NCBI RefSeq assembly: GCF_013368755.1
Contig: NC_049563.1
Span: 3,658,001-3,722,000, forward strand
DNA from: Talaromyces rugulosus
Taxonomy: Eukaryota; Ascomycota; Eurotiomycetes; Eurotiales; Trichocomaceae
Direction: 5' to 3'
Length of the DNA stretch: 64,000 nucleotides
Under the pieces are notes generated by a model that was given only the letters and a program-made list of their open reading frames with translations, did not search any database and was not told where the DNA came from. A program made the position numbers and the translations under genes. Positions 46,630-59,325 of this stretch are shown here, in pieces (the first letter of the stretch is position 1; each line of letters opens with the position of its first letter).

Positions 46630-48065
46630 ATAAATATATTATAAATTTTATGAATTCTATTAGTAGTCTTTTAAATTCTATAAATATTACTAGCTATTTA
46701 TACAGTCCTAAATCTATAAAGAATACTATTTTCTAGATATTATTATTTTTTATCTATAGATTATAGTATCTCTATTTAATATCAAATATTATTATAATTT
46801 TTATACCTTATAATAAATCTCTTTTTTATTTTTAGTATAATACTTTATTTACATTATCTTTAGTTATATTATTTAATTTTCAATAGTCGATAATTATTCA
46901 TAATAATCTATTGTATTTTGATATAAATATTACTTATATAGAAGTCTTTACTTTTAATTCTCTAATATAATTAGCTATTAAAAATTTTTTAATAAATTTT
47001 TTAATAGTTTAGAATTTATTTTATAAAATTTATTATTACTTTATTTATAGTATCTATACTTCTATTTTAAAAAATATCTCTACTTTATATTTTTTTTTAT
47101 ATTATAATAGTTTATATTCTTTTTTTATAAATAATTTAATAAAGTCTTAATATTTTTCTAGTAGCTTATCAAGCACTTTTTTTAGTTTTTTTTATATATT
47201 TCTCTTAGTTTCCTTTATATTTTAATTTATCAGTCTATTTTATTTATTTCTTTAATATATTTCATCTTTAACTACTGATCTAGTTTAATCTCTATCTACT
47301 CTATTTATAGCATCTTCATATCTATTAACACTATCTTATATTTCTAGTTAATAATAGGATTATATTTCTATAGTTATATTATTCCAAGTATAATATTAAA
47401 ATCCTTTCGCTTAAATAAGCTTAAATCTAGTTAGATATTTTCTTTATATTCTTTTAATTTAATTATAATGTTTTTAGTTTATTATATAAATCTTTTAATT
47501 ATAATTTGTCCTTCAAAATTTTATATAATATATTATAGATTTATCTTGTATATTTAGATCCTATTTTTCCTAATATATGCTTTGCTAATGTAATTTGTTA
47601 ATATTCTTAAGTTAAGAAGTAGCTTAGCTTTATATCTATTGATTATTTCTTTAATAATAATTATAGTTTCTCCTATTTTAATAGTTATAGTAATAAGGTG
47701 GTATCCTTTTCTATACTTTTTAAAGTATTGTTTCTATAATAGAATAATTTTAGTCCAATCTTTATCAGTATGGATAATTCATTCTTTATAGTATAGATAT
47801 TTTTTAGTATAGCATTAGTCAGTCTTAATACTATTATAGAAAAGATACCAAATTTCTTCTATATAATACCAACATTTGTTCTAGTCCTTTAGACAGTCTA
47901 GGATAAATTAATAGATAATTATTAATACTATTAACTTTTATTTATTCTTTTTTTTTTTTTTAAAATAAGTTAGATATTTTAACTTATAATATTATATCTA
48001 GTGTATTTTCTTATATATTATTTTTTATATTATAGATAGTATATATATGAATATCTTTTAATATA
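46630..48065 (-). pseudogene. Fragment of a gypsy B-family element (RT to Cys/His module), RIPed
   Basis: Aligns base by base, apart from transitions, to gypsy B 29830-31270: RT, the RT-protease linker, the protease and part of the Cys/His module on the minus strand. Both edges are LINE 3' tails, so two LINEs converge on it. No LTRs. Confidence 0.85.
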
Positions 48066-51000
48066 TCTAAATATTATTATTATTATTATTATTTAATCAA
48101 ATTTAACGTCTATACCGAGCCCTAGGCTATGACAGACAGCGATTCGTATGGATTAGGCCTGCTTATAAAGATTGCCCCCCATAAGCCAGTGCCTCTACCC
48201 CTATTAAATCCAGGCTTTCAAGGTATCTTACACTTTCCTCACCCCATACCGCTTATATGCGTAGGACGATTTAGGGGCTTATAGTAGATAGCAACCACTA
48301 CTCTCTCCTTATAGCTACTAACATTTAGATATTGCCTACAATAGCGGGCCACCTCTGCCCACTATCCTTCCCCCTCTCGCTCTCCCTCATCCAGGGCCTC
48401 AATGCCCTAATTATCAGTCTTATAGACCTACTCCTAGGCCTATTAATTATCCTCTCGCTCCTTAATAGCCTCTATAAACGCCAGCAGCGCTGTAGTGGCC
48501 TTTAGATCCTAAAATAAGCATGCTTCAGGACACTACTCACTATCCTACAAGACCTTTACCCCCGCTTCAGCCAAGCCGGCATATAGTTTTTCCCGCTAAT
48601 AGCATCACTGTCAACAGTTTGTAAGAAGATATCTTACTGTTTCAGTTTCTCTAGAGCACTCCAAACAATTAAAAGAGTCTTAGACCTTAATTTAATATAG
48701 ATAAGCCCTAATTAGGATATAGCCGGTCTTAAATTAATAATACCACCATATCAGATGCTTAGAGATGCTTACCACTATTAGATCAAGCTTCCATCCCCAA
48801 AAGAGTTGATAGGTCTAGTCTATCTATTAAATATATCTTACAAGCTTTACAATAAGCTAGTTAGTCTTAATAACGCTATAAATCTTAATATATGCCCGCT
48901 AGGCATAGACCAGTGAAATACCTAAGTACTTATCTATATAAAGCCTCTCTACAGCTTTCTTAACAGCCTTATCAGCCTTCTCGTTGCCTAGGACCTCTTT
49001 ATAGCCTGGCACCTAATATATAAAAACCCTACAGCCAGTAGCCTATAGTTCCCTAGCTAAATCGTATGCCCACAGCACTAAGGCTTGCCCTAAGCCAGGC
49101 CAGATATACTAAAGCTTACTTATAGCGGCCTAAGTGTCTATAAACACCCTAATTAGCCCTATAAGATTCTCTACCAATATCTACTCTAGGGCTTTGACTA
49201 CTCTTATTAATTCTATATTAAAAATTTTGAAGCCTATATCTAGAAAAGCTAGATATAACCTCTAAAAGATTAATAAATAGCTTATAAACTACTACAGCGC
49301 CTATATATTAATTATCTAATCTAAAATCATCTAAGTAAAGATCAGTATTCTTTATTCTATTTAAAGGGTCTAAAGCTAATTACATAATAGTTTCAAAAGA
49401 GTCTATTCTGAAATTTAGTAGTATAGACCTATTACTAGGCTCTATTATACGCTTAAAACTCTAAAAAAAGTTAGTAGTCAAGATCTTTTATAGCCTATAG
49501 ACTAGGTCTATGCCTAGCTTTCAAAAATCTTAGCAGGTTAATATTGTCTAAGCTTAGTCTTTTAACAGTTGCTCTTTAGACTATATATAGACATCTCTCT
49601 TCCTAAGTATTATAAGGAGTATTTCTGCTGTTAGATATCTTTAAAGAAATCCTAAAAGTCTTAGTATACCACCACTGTTTACTATTTAATAAGGCCTTTA
49701 CTGATTCTAAGGCTGCCTCCCTTATAAGTGGTCTTAATAAGATGGACTTTAGTATATCTGTAACTGTTTAGATCTAGTTATTAATTAGACTTTATAATCT
49801 TTCTAGATAGTTCTTTTATCTATACTACCAAAGCTTGGCCCTATAAAATACTACTGACTGCGTGATAGTCTTTTGGATTTACTATACCAGACCTAGAAAA
49901 AGTCTTTAGGCCTTATATAGTATCTGTACTTGTCTTTTAGTATTTTAATCTTTTTATAGGTGGTACTTATAGTAAGCTTTAAAGATAAACTTTGAATTTA
50001 ATAAGATCTCTAACTACTAGATAGCTATTGAGGAGAATACTACTAAAGTGTTTCCCACCTGCACCCTAGCTTCCTGGACCTGATTTTTATGTTCTCTGCT
50101 AATAGTCCTAGAGAATAGAATGGCCTCTGTCTTTTTAGGATTGAATTTGACACTATCTACCAGTCTCTATTCAATAGCAGCTTTTACTGCTGCTTCTAGC
50201 TATCTACAGATCTTAAAAACCGAGCTTTCCTAGGCTACTAGATCTATATCATTGGTATAGGACAGGGCCTTAATCCCTAGCACCTGCTATTCTATAGCCT
50301 AAAATACACCTTAGATATAAATAAAAAAAAAGATTAAAGAGACTAATAAGCCTTAAAACAGCCTTAAATTAATAAGTTGTTTAAAAACTTTATAACTATT
50401 AATTATAAAGCTGACCCTTCTATTTATAAGAAAGGATAAGATCTATTTTATAAGATTATTATCTAGGTCTATAGCTTCTATAGCCTTACTAAGCTTATAA
50501 AAGTTAATATAATTAAAGGCCTTTATAATATTAATAAAGATAGTACCTATAAAAAATTTTTAAGTCTATTCTTTATATACTATTTGTATAAGGCAGACCA
50601 TTATATTAATAGCTCCACAGCCCTACCTGTATCCTATTTATCCAAAGTGTAAAGCTCTTTAGATCTTATACCAGTCTATTATAAGATCTACAGTCAGCTT
50701 CTTAATAATCTTGCCTAGGCAGCTAAGCAAGCTTATCACCTTTTAGGCCTTTATTTAGATGTAATCAGGCTTCTCTGGCTTCTAAAGTAGGATGCCTTTA
50801 GCGATCTTCCAGGCCCCTGGGTGCACCCTAAGCCGAAAGCACTGTCTAGCTATCTCTATAATTCAGGATAAGTTTAGTGCCTAGAGTAGCTAGTATACTT
50901 TAAAATTAAGTCTATTAGCCCTTAAAGCTTTCTTGATACTTTGACTGAATAGGGCCTGATGCATCTGTTCTGATGTTATAAGCATATAGACCTGTCCACC

Positions 51001-54000
51001 TGGCAGCTCCCTAGGAGAAGAGCTACAGAGAGCATTAGAAAATACTGTTTCTCTAATTAGAGCTTTTTTATTGGCTATGGTAGTAGTAGGGAAAGCCTCT
51101 AGATCCAGGCCTTAGAGTGCTGGAGTAATAGGATTAGTCTATAGCTTAATATACTGTAGGGCTATCCAACATCTATTAAAATCTCCTAGAGAAGGCTTTT
51201 CTAGGCTATTCCTAGGGCTTTTGGGAAAAGGGTTCCTAGTGGGGTTAGAACTCTTTTTCTACTTTTCCTTCCCCCCAGGGCCTCTCTTAGTAAGGAAGAC
51301 CTCCCAGCAGGTCTTTTTAGCTGCCTTTATTTCATAGTAATAAGCGGTTCTTACAGCTTTAAATTTAGTGTTAATACAGACATAGGCCTGTTACTATTTA
51401 TAGGCTGCAATCTATAAGCTTTAGGCTTACTACAGTTCTAACTTCTATTACTGCTTAGAACGTGCACAAAGCTATATTACTTTAGTATATCTATCAAATA
51501 CACTGATTAGGATGTTCTATACCCAATTGGCCTCTTTAGCAAGGTCTTTCTCAGTATATTAATCACTAAGAGAGGGATAGCCTATAGCCTCTAAGATCTA
51601 AGCTGCTATAGCCAGCTTTAGGGCTTCCTTATTTACCTATAGAGCTTCTATCTGCTATCTAGTAATCTCCCTGGAGATTCTTTCTAGAAGGGGGTTCTTC
51701 TAGGGCTTCCTAGGCTAAAACGATAAGCTTATAGTCAGATATTATAGATTTATCCTTATCCACCTCCTAGGCTTACAGAGGCCCTAGGGCTGATAAAAAT
51801 AACACTAAATCAATAATTAACACCCCTTCAGTCTTTTTATAGCGTGTGGCCTCCCTTAATAGATTATTAACATATAGTGAGTGCCACTCTATAAACTGTT
51901 CTAAAAGCTCAGTATTAACCTGGCCCTTGGCCAGTAGATTCCACAAAGGGCTATAGACGTTGAAATAATCTACTAATAGGCATCTACCCACTATAAGCAG
52001 GTCCTAGTCTGTGTTCTCAATGACCTAGCGTCATCTAGAAAAAGCCTTTTACCACTAGTAACTAGCCCTAATCCACACATCATAGCAGTTGACTATTCTA
52101 GTGCGTTAGGGGGCATATCTACTAATTATTAGTGCTTCCTATATATCCAGGGCCTATAAATAGAGGTGGTCTACTAAATCAGTATAGTTTTTGACCTTAA
52201 CTGCCCCTATAAAGTCTTTACAGATGGCTATAAACACCTGTTAATCCTACTTTTCCCCCCCTGGCCAGTACAGTAGATAGCCTAGGTAGAAGAAGTCATA
52301 GGTAATATAAGGCTCTTACAGGTATATAATATCTATTTACTGCTTTATCCCTGCTTCTAGAGCCCTTAAGATTACAGAGTAGATATGGCTACAATTATAT
52401 TAAATAATCAACATTAATAGGGGCTGCAGCTCTAGGCGTTGGTGTTAGACATAGAGATAAGTATGGTAGAGATGATGTCCCTGGGGCATCTTCTATAGCA
52501 TCATCGACCTCCCTAAGCTCTAGGGCTTGGGGGGTGTCCTAGGTAGTGATTAGGAGAGAAGCCTCTTCAGCAATGCCTTCCTATTCAGTCCATTCAGAGA
52601 GGGGAGGGGGCATAACAACTTCTATGCTGGGGAAGCGCTTATAGAGTCGTTGGCAGGCCTTTTGAAGTTTAGGGCACCCTAGGGAATCAGCCTAATGCTT
52701 CTCTTTATAGTTGCCATATTTAGTGGGTATATACAGATATAAGTAGCCTGTTTAGGCCCTGCAGTCTAGCATGTTATAAATATACTCTTAGGCTTTATAA
52801 ACACCAGCACACATGGTACAGAGTGGTAGTCAGATACTGCAGCCTCTATAAGTTCAGTAGCCAATGCCACAGCATCAGGTGCAAACAGTATTTTTATCTA
52901 CTTTATGATAGAGGCTGGTAAGGTGCCTATTGCCTTTAAAGCATACGCCCTGGGCAAATAGCCTGTAGGCGTCATCTAAGCCTCCTACTATTATAATAAT
53001 AGTAGAGAAATACTACTTATTAGTCTAGATAGCTACTATCAGCTTAATCTAGATAAGGTTTCTCATTAAGATGCATATGCCCCCTAATTTAATTTCTTTC
53101 CTAGCTAGGCCTAGCTTTAAAGCGCTATAGCAGGCTATTAGCACTGTATATACCTTAATTTTATGCCACTATTAGTCTACTTTCACTAAGATAACTACGG
53201 GATTAACCCAGTGACAGACAGCCACCAATAGGTCCTTATAGACTAGTAATAGTGAGTCTATAATGCTTCCTTAGTCCAATAGAGCTAAGATAACCCCTGA
53301 TTCAGTATAATTAACATCTATTACCCTAGCAAAGTTTAAGAAGCCTACCTGGGCTAAATAATGATTAAACTATAAAATGACATCAGCTTTAGACTTTCTA
53401 GAGATGGTGCAGCTATTTTTATGCCTAAATATAAGCCTATAGTCTCTCTTATTGTTTCCGCAAATAGACTTTAGGCTCCCTAGGTCTATTTAGACTTTTA
53501 GGGGCTGGTTTAAGAAATAAGCCTGTTTTTTTATAATGATTTGCTACTCTTAGGCATTGTTGGCCACTATATCAGTCTATTAAAGGCCTGCTGCGGGCTT
53601 CACCCTAAGAAGTGGTTTTGATATTGGAGATAAGGCTCTGTATAGCTCTATAGGCTTAACGGCCTTATTCAGGTTAGCTTGGAGGCCATAGACAACCTCT
53701 ACAAACATTATCCCCTAGGATGGTAGAGGCTGTCATAGGCCCTAGTGGTTGCTCCCTAACAATAAAGACTTTAAAAGGTGGTTCAGGGCGTTTAAAGAGG
53801 CCTGTTGAGCTTTTAAGATTAAGAAACAGCGTTTTAAAGTATCTAATTGGTCTATGAGGTGCTGCTTTATAGCCTCTATTAAAGAGGTTATATAGGCCTT
53901 TATAGTGGCTATCTCCGCATGTAGCACGCTATTACTATTTATAAAGTAGTCTAATAAGGCCTATTCTATATCCTTATAAACTGGGCCGAGTAGGGCTTTC

Positions 54001-54355
54001 ATAGAGGCTCTATCAGCTCTATTAGGGCTATGATCCCGTCGCTTCTTCCCCAGAGCTTTGGGGGCTTCCTAGGGATGTAGGGGAGGAAACAGTTCCTTAG
54101 ATTTGATTTCTAGGTTAAGCGTGAAGCCTTTGCTCTGGGGGACCATTATACTGGCCTTGGGGGGCGCTGGCAGTGCTGTTCCCACTGGGGTGCCTATATG
54201 GGCACCCTCGGGGTTCACCGGGCCTAGCGCCTGCCCCCCTGGGTCTAGGGGGGCGTTGTCGATATTGGGGGATCCTTGGGCCATAGCGAGGCCCTGGACA
54301 CCGTCAAAAGGCATTGAATTTCAAAAGGTTGATTTTTGATTTTCCCGGCGGGTTT
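48066..54355 (-). pseudogene. LINE-e: near full-length RIPed LINE
   Basis: Minus strand from the 5' end at about 54355 to the 3' tail at 48066-48090. ORF1 start is kept open (ATG 54314 to 54069, 81 residues, Pro/Gly-rich, MPFDGVQGLAM) because the 5' ~280 bp escaped RIP. A helical, probably coiled-coil piece survives at 53927-53742. ORF2 endonuclease lies around 52480-51700, with an open piece 51991-51773 containing VDYFNVYSPLWNLLAKGQ. The RT catalytic site reads YTND near 50250. RNase H and CCHC lie at about 50060-48365. The total length, about 6.3 kb, defines the size of the LINE family here. Confidence 0.87.
48161..48186 (-). other. LINE 3' UTR hairpin, damaged copy (LINE-e)
   Basis: Equivalent of the GCAA-loop hairpin. 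On the minus strand one arm keeps TTATGGGG and the other has C-to-T changes. Confidence 0.5.
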
Positions 54356-57300
54356 TTTTTAAAGCTAGCTATAATAACTTAGGCCTTAAAGGCTGTAGGC
54401 TACCTTTCTCTTAATAATTAATATACTAAGAAAGACTTTGCTAAAGAAGCTAATTAGATATAAAATATTTTAATCAGTATATTTAATAAGTATATTAAAG
54501 TAGTATAGCTTTATATATGCTTTAAATAGTAGTAAAAACTAAAACTATAGTAAGCCTAAAGCTTATAGACTGTAGTCTATAAGTAATAATAAGTCTATAT
54601 CTATACTAATATTAAATTTAAAGCTGTAAGAACTGCTTATTATTATAAAATAAAAATAGTTAAAAGGATCTACTAAAAAGCCTTCTTTACTAAAAAAAAT
54701 TTTAAAAAGAAGAAAGAATAGAAAAAAAATTCTAATCTTACTAAGAACCCTTTTTCTAAAGGCTTTAAGAATAGTTTAGAAAAGCTTTTTCTAGAGATTT
54801 TAATAGATATTGAATAGTCCTACAGTACATTAAACCATAGACTAATTCTACTATTTTAGCACTTTAAGACCTAGATCTAGAGACTCTCTCTATCACTATT
54901 ATAGCTAATAAAGAAGCTCTAATTAAGAAAACAATATTTTTTAATACTTCCTATAGCTCCTCTCCTAGGAAACTATTAGATAGATAGGTTTATATATTTA
55001 TAATATCAGAGTGAATATATTAGGCCTTATTTAGCTAAAACATTAAAAAAGCTCTAGGGACTAATAAGCTTAATTTTAAAATATACTAGTTACTCTAGGT
55101 ACTAGACTTATTCTAAATTATAGAGATAGCTAGATAGTGCTTTTAGCTTAGGATGTACCTAGGGATCTAGAAAACCACTAAAGACATCTTACTTTGGAAG
55201 CTAAGGAAGCCTGATTATACCTAGGTAAAGGTCTAGAGAGTAATAAGCTTATTTAGCTATCTAGGTAAGATTATTAAGAAGCTAGCTATAGATTTTATAA
55301 TAGACTAGTATAAGGTCTAAAAGGCTTTATATCTTAGATAAATAGGATATAGATAGGACTGTAAGGCTATTAATATAGTGGCCTATCTTATATAAATAAT
55401 ATATAAAAGATAGACTTAAAAGCTTTTTATAGATATTATTTTTATTAATATTATAAAGACCTTTAATTATGTTAATCTCTATAAGCTTAGTAAAGCTATA
55501 GAAGCTATAGATCTAAATAATGATTTTATAAAGTAGATTTTATCCTTCCTTATAAATAGAAGAGTTAATCTTATAATTAATAATTATAAAGCCTCTGAAT
55601 AGTCTATTAACTTAGAGCTACTCTAGGACTTATTAATCTTTTTAATCTTTTTTTTTATCTATATCTAAAGTATATTTTAGGCTATAAAATAGCAGGTACT
55701 AGGGATTAAGACTCTGTTCTATGTTAATAACATAGGCTTGATAGCCTAAAGAAGTTTGGTCTCTAAGATCTACAGGCAGCTAGAAAAAGTGGCAAAAGCT
55801 ATTATTAAATAAAGACTAGTAAATAACATTAAATTTAATTTTAAAAAAACAGAGGCTATTCTATTCTTTAAGGCTATTAATAAAGAATATAAAAATTAGA
55901 TCTAGAAAGCTAGAGTATAGATAGAAAATATTTTAGTAGTATTCTCTCTAACAGTTATTTAATAGTTAGGGATCTTACTAGATTTAAAGCTTATTCTTAA
56001 AGTCTACTATAAGTACTATCTATAAAAAGATTAAAATACTAAAAAATGAGTATAGGCACTATATAAGGTCTAAAGACTCCTTCTAGGCTTAATATAGTGA
56101 ATCTAAAAAGCTACTGCACAGTTAATAATGCTTTATAGAGCTAAGCTTTAGTAGTATAGATAAAAAAATTATCTAAAAGAACTGTAGGGCCTAATTAATA
56201 ACTAAGTCTAGACAGTTATAGATATACTAAAGTCTATTCTGTTAAGACTATTTATAAAAGAAATAGCTTTGGAATCAGTAAAGATCTTATTAAATAATAA
56301 ATAATAATAATATATCTTAAGACTTCTAGGACTTTTTTAAAGATATTTAGTAGCAGAAATATTTTTTATAATACTTAGAAAAAAAAATATCTATATATAG
56401 TCTAGAAAGTAACTACTAAAAGACTAAAAATAGATAATATCAATCTACTAAAATCTCTAGAATCTAGGTATAAGTCTAGTCTACAGACTATAAAAAGCCT
56501 TAACTACTAATCTTTCTCAAGGCTTTGAGTATATAATAAAGCCTAGTAATAAATCTATATTACTAGATTTTAGAATAAACTCTCCTAAAACTGCTATATA
56601 ATTAGCTTTAGATCTTTTAAGTAAAATAAAAAATACTGATCTTTACTTAGACAGTTCTAGATTAAATAATTAGTATATAAGTACTGCAGTAGCTTATAAG
56701 TTATTTATTAGTTTTTAAAGATTATATCTAGTTTTTCTAGGTATAGACTTCGAAGTCTTTAATATAGAACTAATAGAAATAGTTAAAGCCTTAAAATAGA
56801 CGCTGATAGAGAATCTTAGAGAACTAATTAAAATATTTCTTAATACTTAAGCTGCTATAAGTAAGCTTTAGTATATCTAGCTAGGCTTTAACTAAGTCCT
56901 AGCACTATAAGCATATAATCTAGTTAAGGAACTGTAGGCTACTAGCTGTAGAATTACTATATACTAGGTGTCAAGCTATAAAGAGGTCCTAGACAACAAA
57001 AAGACTAATAAAGCTGCTAAAAAAGCTATAGAAAAGTCTTAAACAGATAAATACTTAGATATCTTATTAATATATATTTAATAGGCCTATACTAAAGCTT
57101 ATAGAGCTATTAGGATTAACTAGCTTGTTATAAAGTTTGTAAAGTATATCTAGTAGATAAGCTAGGTCTATTATCCTTTTTAAAGATAGAAGCTTGATTT
57201 AATATTAATAAATATCTTTAAGTACCTAGTATAATAATATTACTAGTTCAAAACTGGCTATATATCAATTAAGGCTTATTTATACTAAATTAAGGCCTAA

Positions 57301-57900
57301 GACTTCTCTAACTGCTTAGAATGCTCTAAAAAGACTAAAATAATAAAATATCTTTTTATAAGCTGCTAATAGTGGTATTATTAGCAAGAAAAACTATATA
57401 CCAGCTTAGCTAAAGCAGGGATAGAGGCTTTATAAAATAAAGAACAGTGCCCTAAAGTATGTCTATTCTAGGACTTAAAGACTACTACAGCGCTACTAGT
57501 GTTTATAGGGGCTATTAGAGAGCGAAAAGATAACTAATAAATCTAGGAGCAGGCCTATAAAACCGATAATTAGGGTATTGAGGCCCTGGATAAAGGAGAA
57601 TAAGAGGGGAAAGAATAGCAGATAGAGATAACCTGCTATTATAGACAACACCCAAATATTAGTAGCTATAAAAAGAGGATAGTAGTTACTATCTATTATA
57701 AGCCTTTAAATTATCCTGCATATATAAGTGGTATAGGATAAAGAAAGTGCAAGATACCTTGAAAGCCTGGATCCAATAGGGGTAGAGGCACTGGCTTATA
57801 GGGGGCAACCCCTATAAGCAGGCCTAATCCACACGAATCGCTGTCTGTCATAGCCTAGGGCTTGGTATAGACGTTAAATTTGATTAAATAAATAAATAAA
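54356..57900 (+). pseudogene. LINE-f: RIPed LINE, ORF2 and 3' UTR
   Basis: Starts in ORF2 at the point matching LINE-c ~24826, directly at the 5' end of LINE-e. RT catalytic site near 55715 reads FYVNNIGLIA. RNase H and CCHC region at about 55900-57610. The last ~200 bp are almost un-mutated and hold the perfect 11-bp hairpin (57794-57819), with the tail to 57900. Confidence 0.85.
57794..57819 (+). other. LINE 3' UTR hairpin, perfect copy
   Basis: GCTTATAGGGG, loop GCAA, CCCCTATAAGC; every base of the 11-bp stem pairs. Confidence 0.75.
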
Positions 57901-57998
57901 TATAACATAGTACTAATTAAATTTAGATATAAAATAGCTACTATATCTATTAAAAATTAGAATATAGTATCTTTTAACTATAAACAGTCTTATATAAA
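57901..57998. other. Short unassigned AT-rich spacer
   Basis: 98 bp between the LINE-f tail and the gypsy B2 LTR. I see no coding or repeat signal in it. Confidence 0.6.
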
Positions 57999-58655
57999 TG
58001 TCAATCGGTTCAACAACTCGTCACCAAGATGTGAATCGGGGTGGGTATTCTGCTAACAGAAGGCAAGATAAGAACGTTATATAAGGTAATCCTAGGATAA
58101 GTAGAGTACTATCGCAATGATAGGCTGTAAAGTATATTGAAGAGTAATAGTAGTATACTATTTATTTAAAAGAATAAAATATAATAAACTAGATATATAA
58201 TAGTAAATAAGTATCTTTATATAGCTGATCCTAAATATAGTGAATATAATTAATACTCTATTGGCTATATTGTTGATATATCCAAACATAGTCTAGCTAT
58301 ATTTGACTATGTTCCCTGTATAGTCACGTGCTATGATACACTTTCACTAATATAGTGTATGTGCACTGTTGGAGTATATCTACACTGGGTATACTTATAC
58401 AGGGTAGGTGGTTCTGCACTAAATATATTTATATGGAAATAGTGCAGCTACACTATTTAGGATATCTATCTACTTGATGTATCTTCATTAAACTAGTATA
58501 TCTGTACTGTCCAGATCACATAAGTTCCTATGTAGTCACTTCTGTCTTTATTCTTATATTTAGCAAGTCTACTCCATAGAAGTTTTAGGCAGCTTATTTA
58601 TATAAGTAGTGTCTGCTACTTATCAATTAGCTAAATATTCATAATTCTTATAATA
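57999..58655 (-). repeat. Gypsy B2 3' LTR
   Basis: About 657 bp. The first ~75 bp equal the gypsy B LTR end, then RIP begins. The middle of U3 (about 58330-58620) is unrelated to that of gypsy B: the 17-bp array is absent and other short repeats take its place. Confidence 0.82.
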
Positions 58656-58690
58656 ATCCTTTTCTTCAAAGGCTGACATCTTAACAGTCA

Positions 58691-58699
58691 CATAAATAG
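58691..58699 (+). promoter_or_regulatory. Conserved TATA-like element before the decayed antisense gene
   Basis: CATAAATAG in the same context as 26896-26904 in gypsy B, unchanged although neighbours are RIPed. Confidence 0.4.
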
Positions 58700-58770
58700 T
58701 CACAGATCTCCTATCATATAGATAGGCTAATTTCTTTCTTATTAATATTCTTAGTGATAATATTCTGACT

Positions 58771-59325
58771 ATATCATCAAAGTAAAACATAAATACAAAA
58801 AACCTTCAGCTGCGTATCAAACAGTCTAATACTATTCTACTGATTCCTTATCATCGTTATGCAGTCTAAGGGAAAGTTTACATTAAATCTAAAATTTTGA
58901 ATCGCTATAACAAGTATATTAATTTTAGTCACTGCAAGTATCGCAATATAGCCTTGTCTAATCTAGTATAGAAAAAGCTCATCAAGGCTCAAAAAAAGAT
59001 TAAAGCCAATAACGATTGGTTAAATACTAAGCTTAAGGCTCTCCTTGCCAAATAAGCTTGTTTACATAAACAAAAGAAACTTCTCTGAAAGCATACTAAA
59101 GAATTTATTCAAATAGATATAAAGAATATAAAGAAGTTAGAGCATTTAGAGAAAAAAAAAGAAAAAGAATAGAAATAAGAGGCTAAGCTATAAAAATTAA
59201 ACAAAATAATTACAGCTATTATCTAGGAGTTTCCTATATTATTTAATAATAAATTCAACCATATCCTTTTTGAGTTTCTTTCTAGTAAAACACTCAAATC
59301 TTTTTAAAGTAGTTTAAATACCTAA
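58771..59325 (+). pseudogene. RIPed homologue of the antisense Zn2Cys6-like gene
   Basis: Same strand, place and frame as 26974-27507. The start codon is ATA, and several Gln, Arg and Trp codons are stops. All six Cys codons of the cluster read Tyr (TGY to TAY), with spacing kept. The tail aligns without gaps to the last codon. It is 21 nt longer than the intact gene, which places seven extra residues in the coiled coil (between QKKI and FIQ). Confidence 0.85.
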
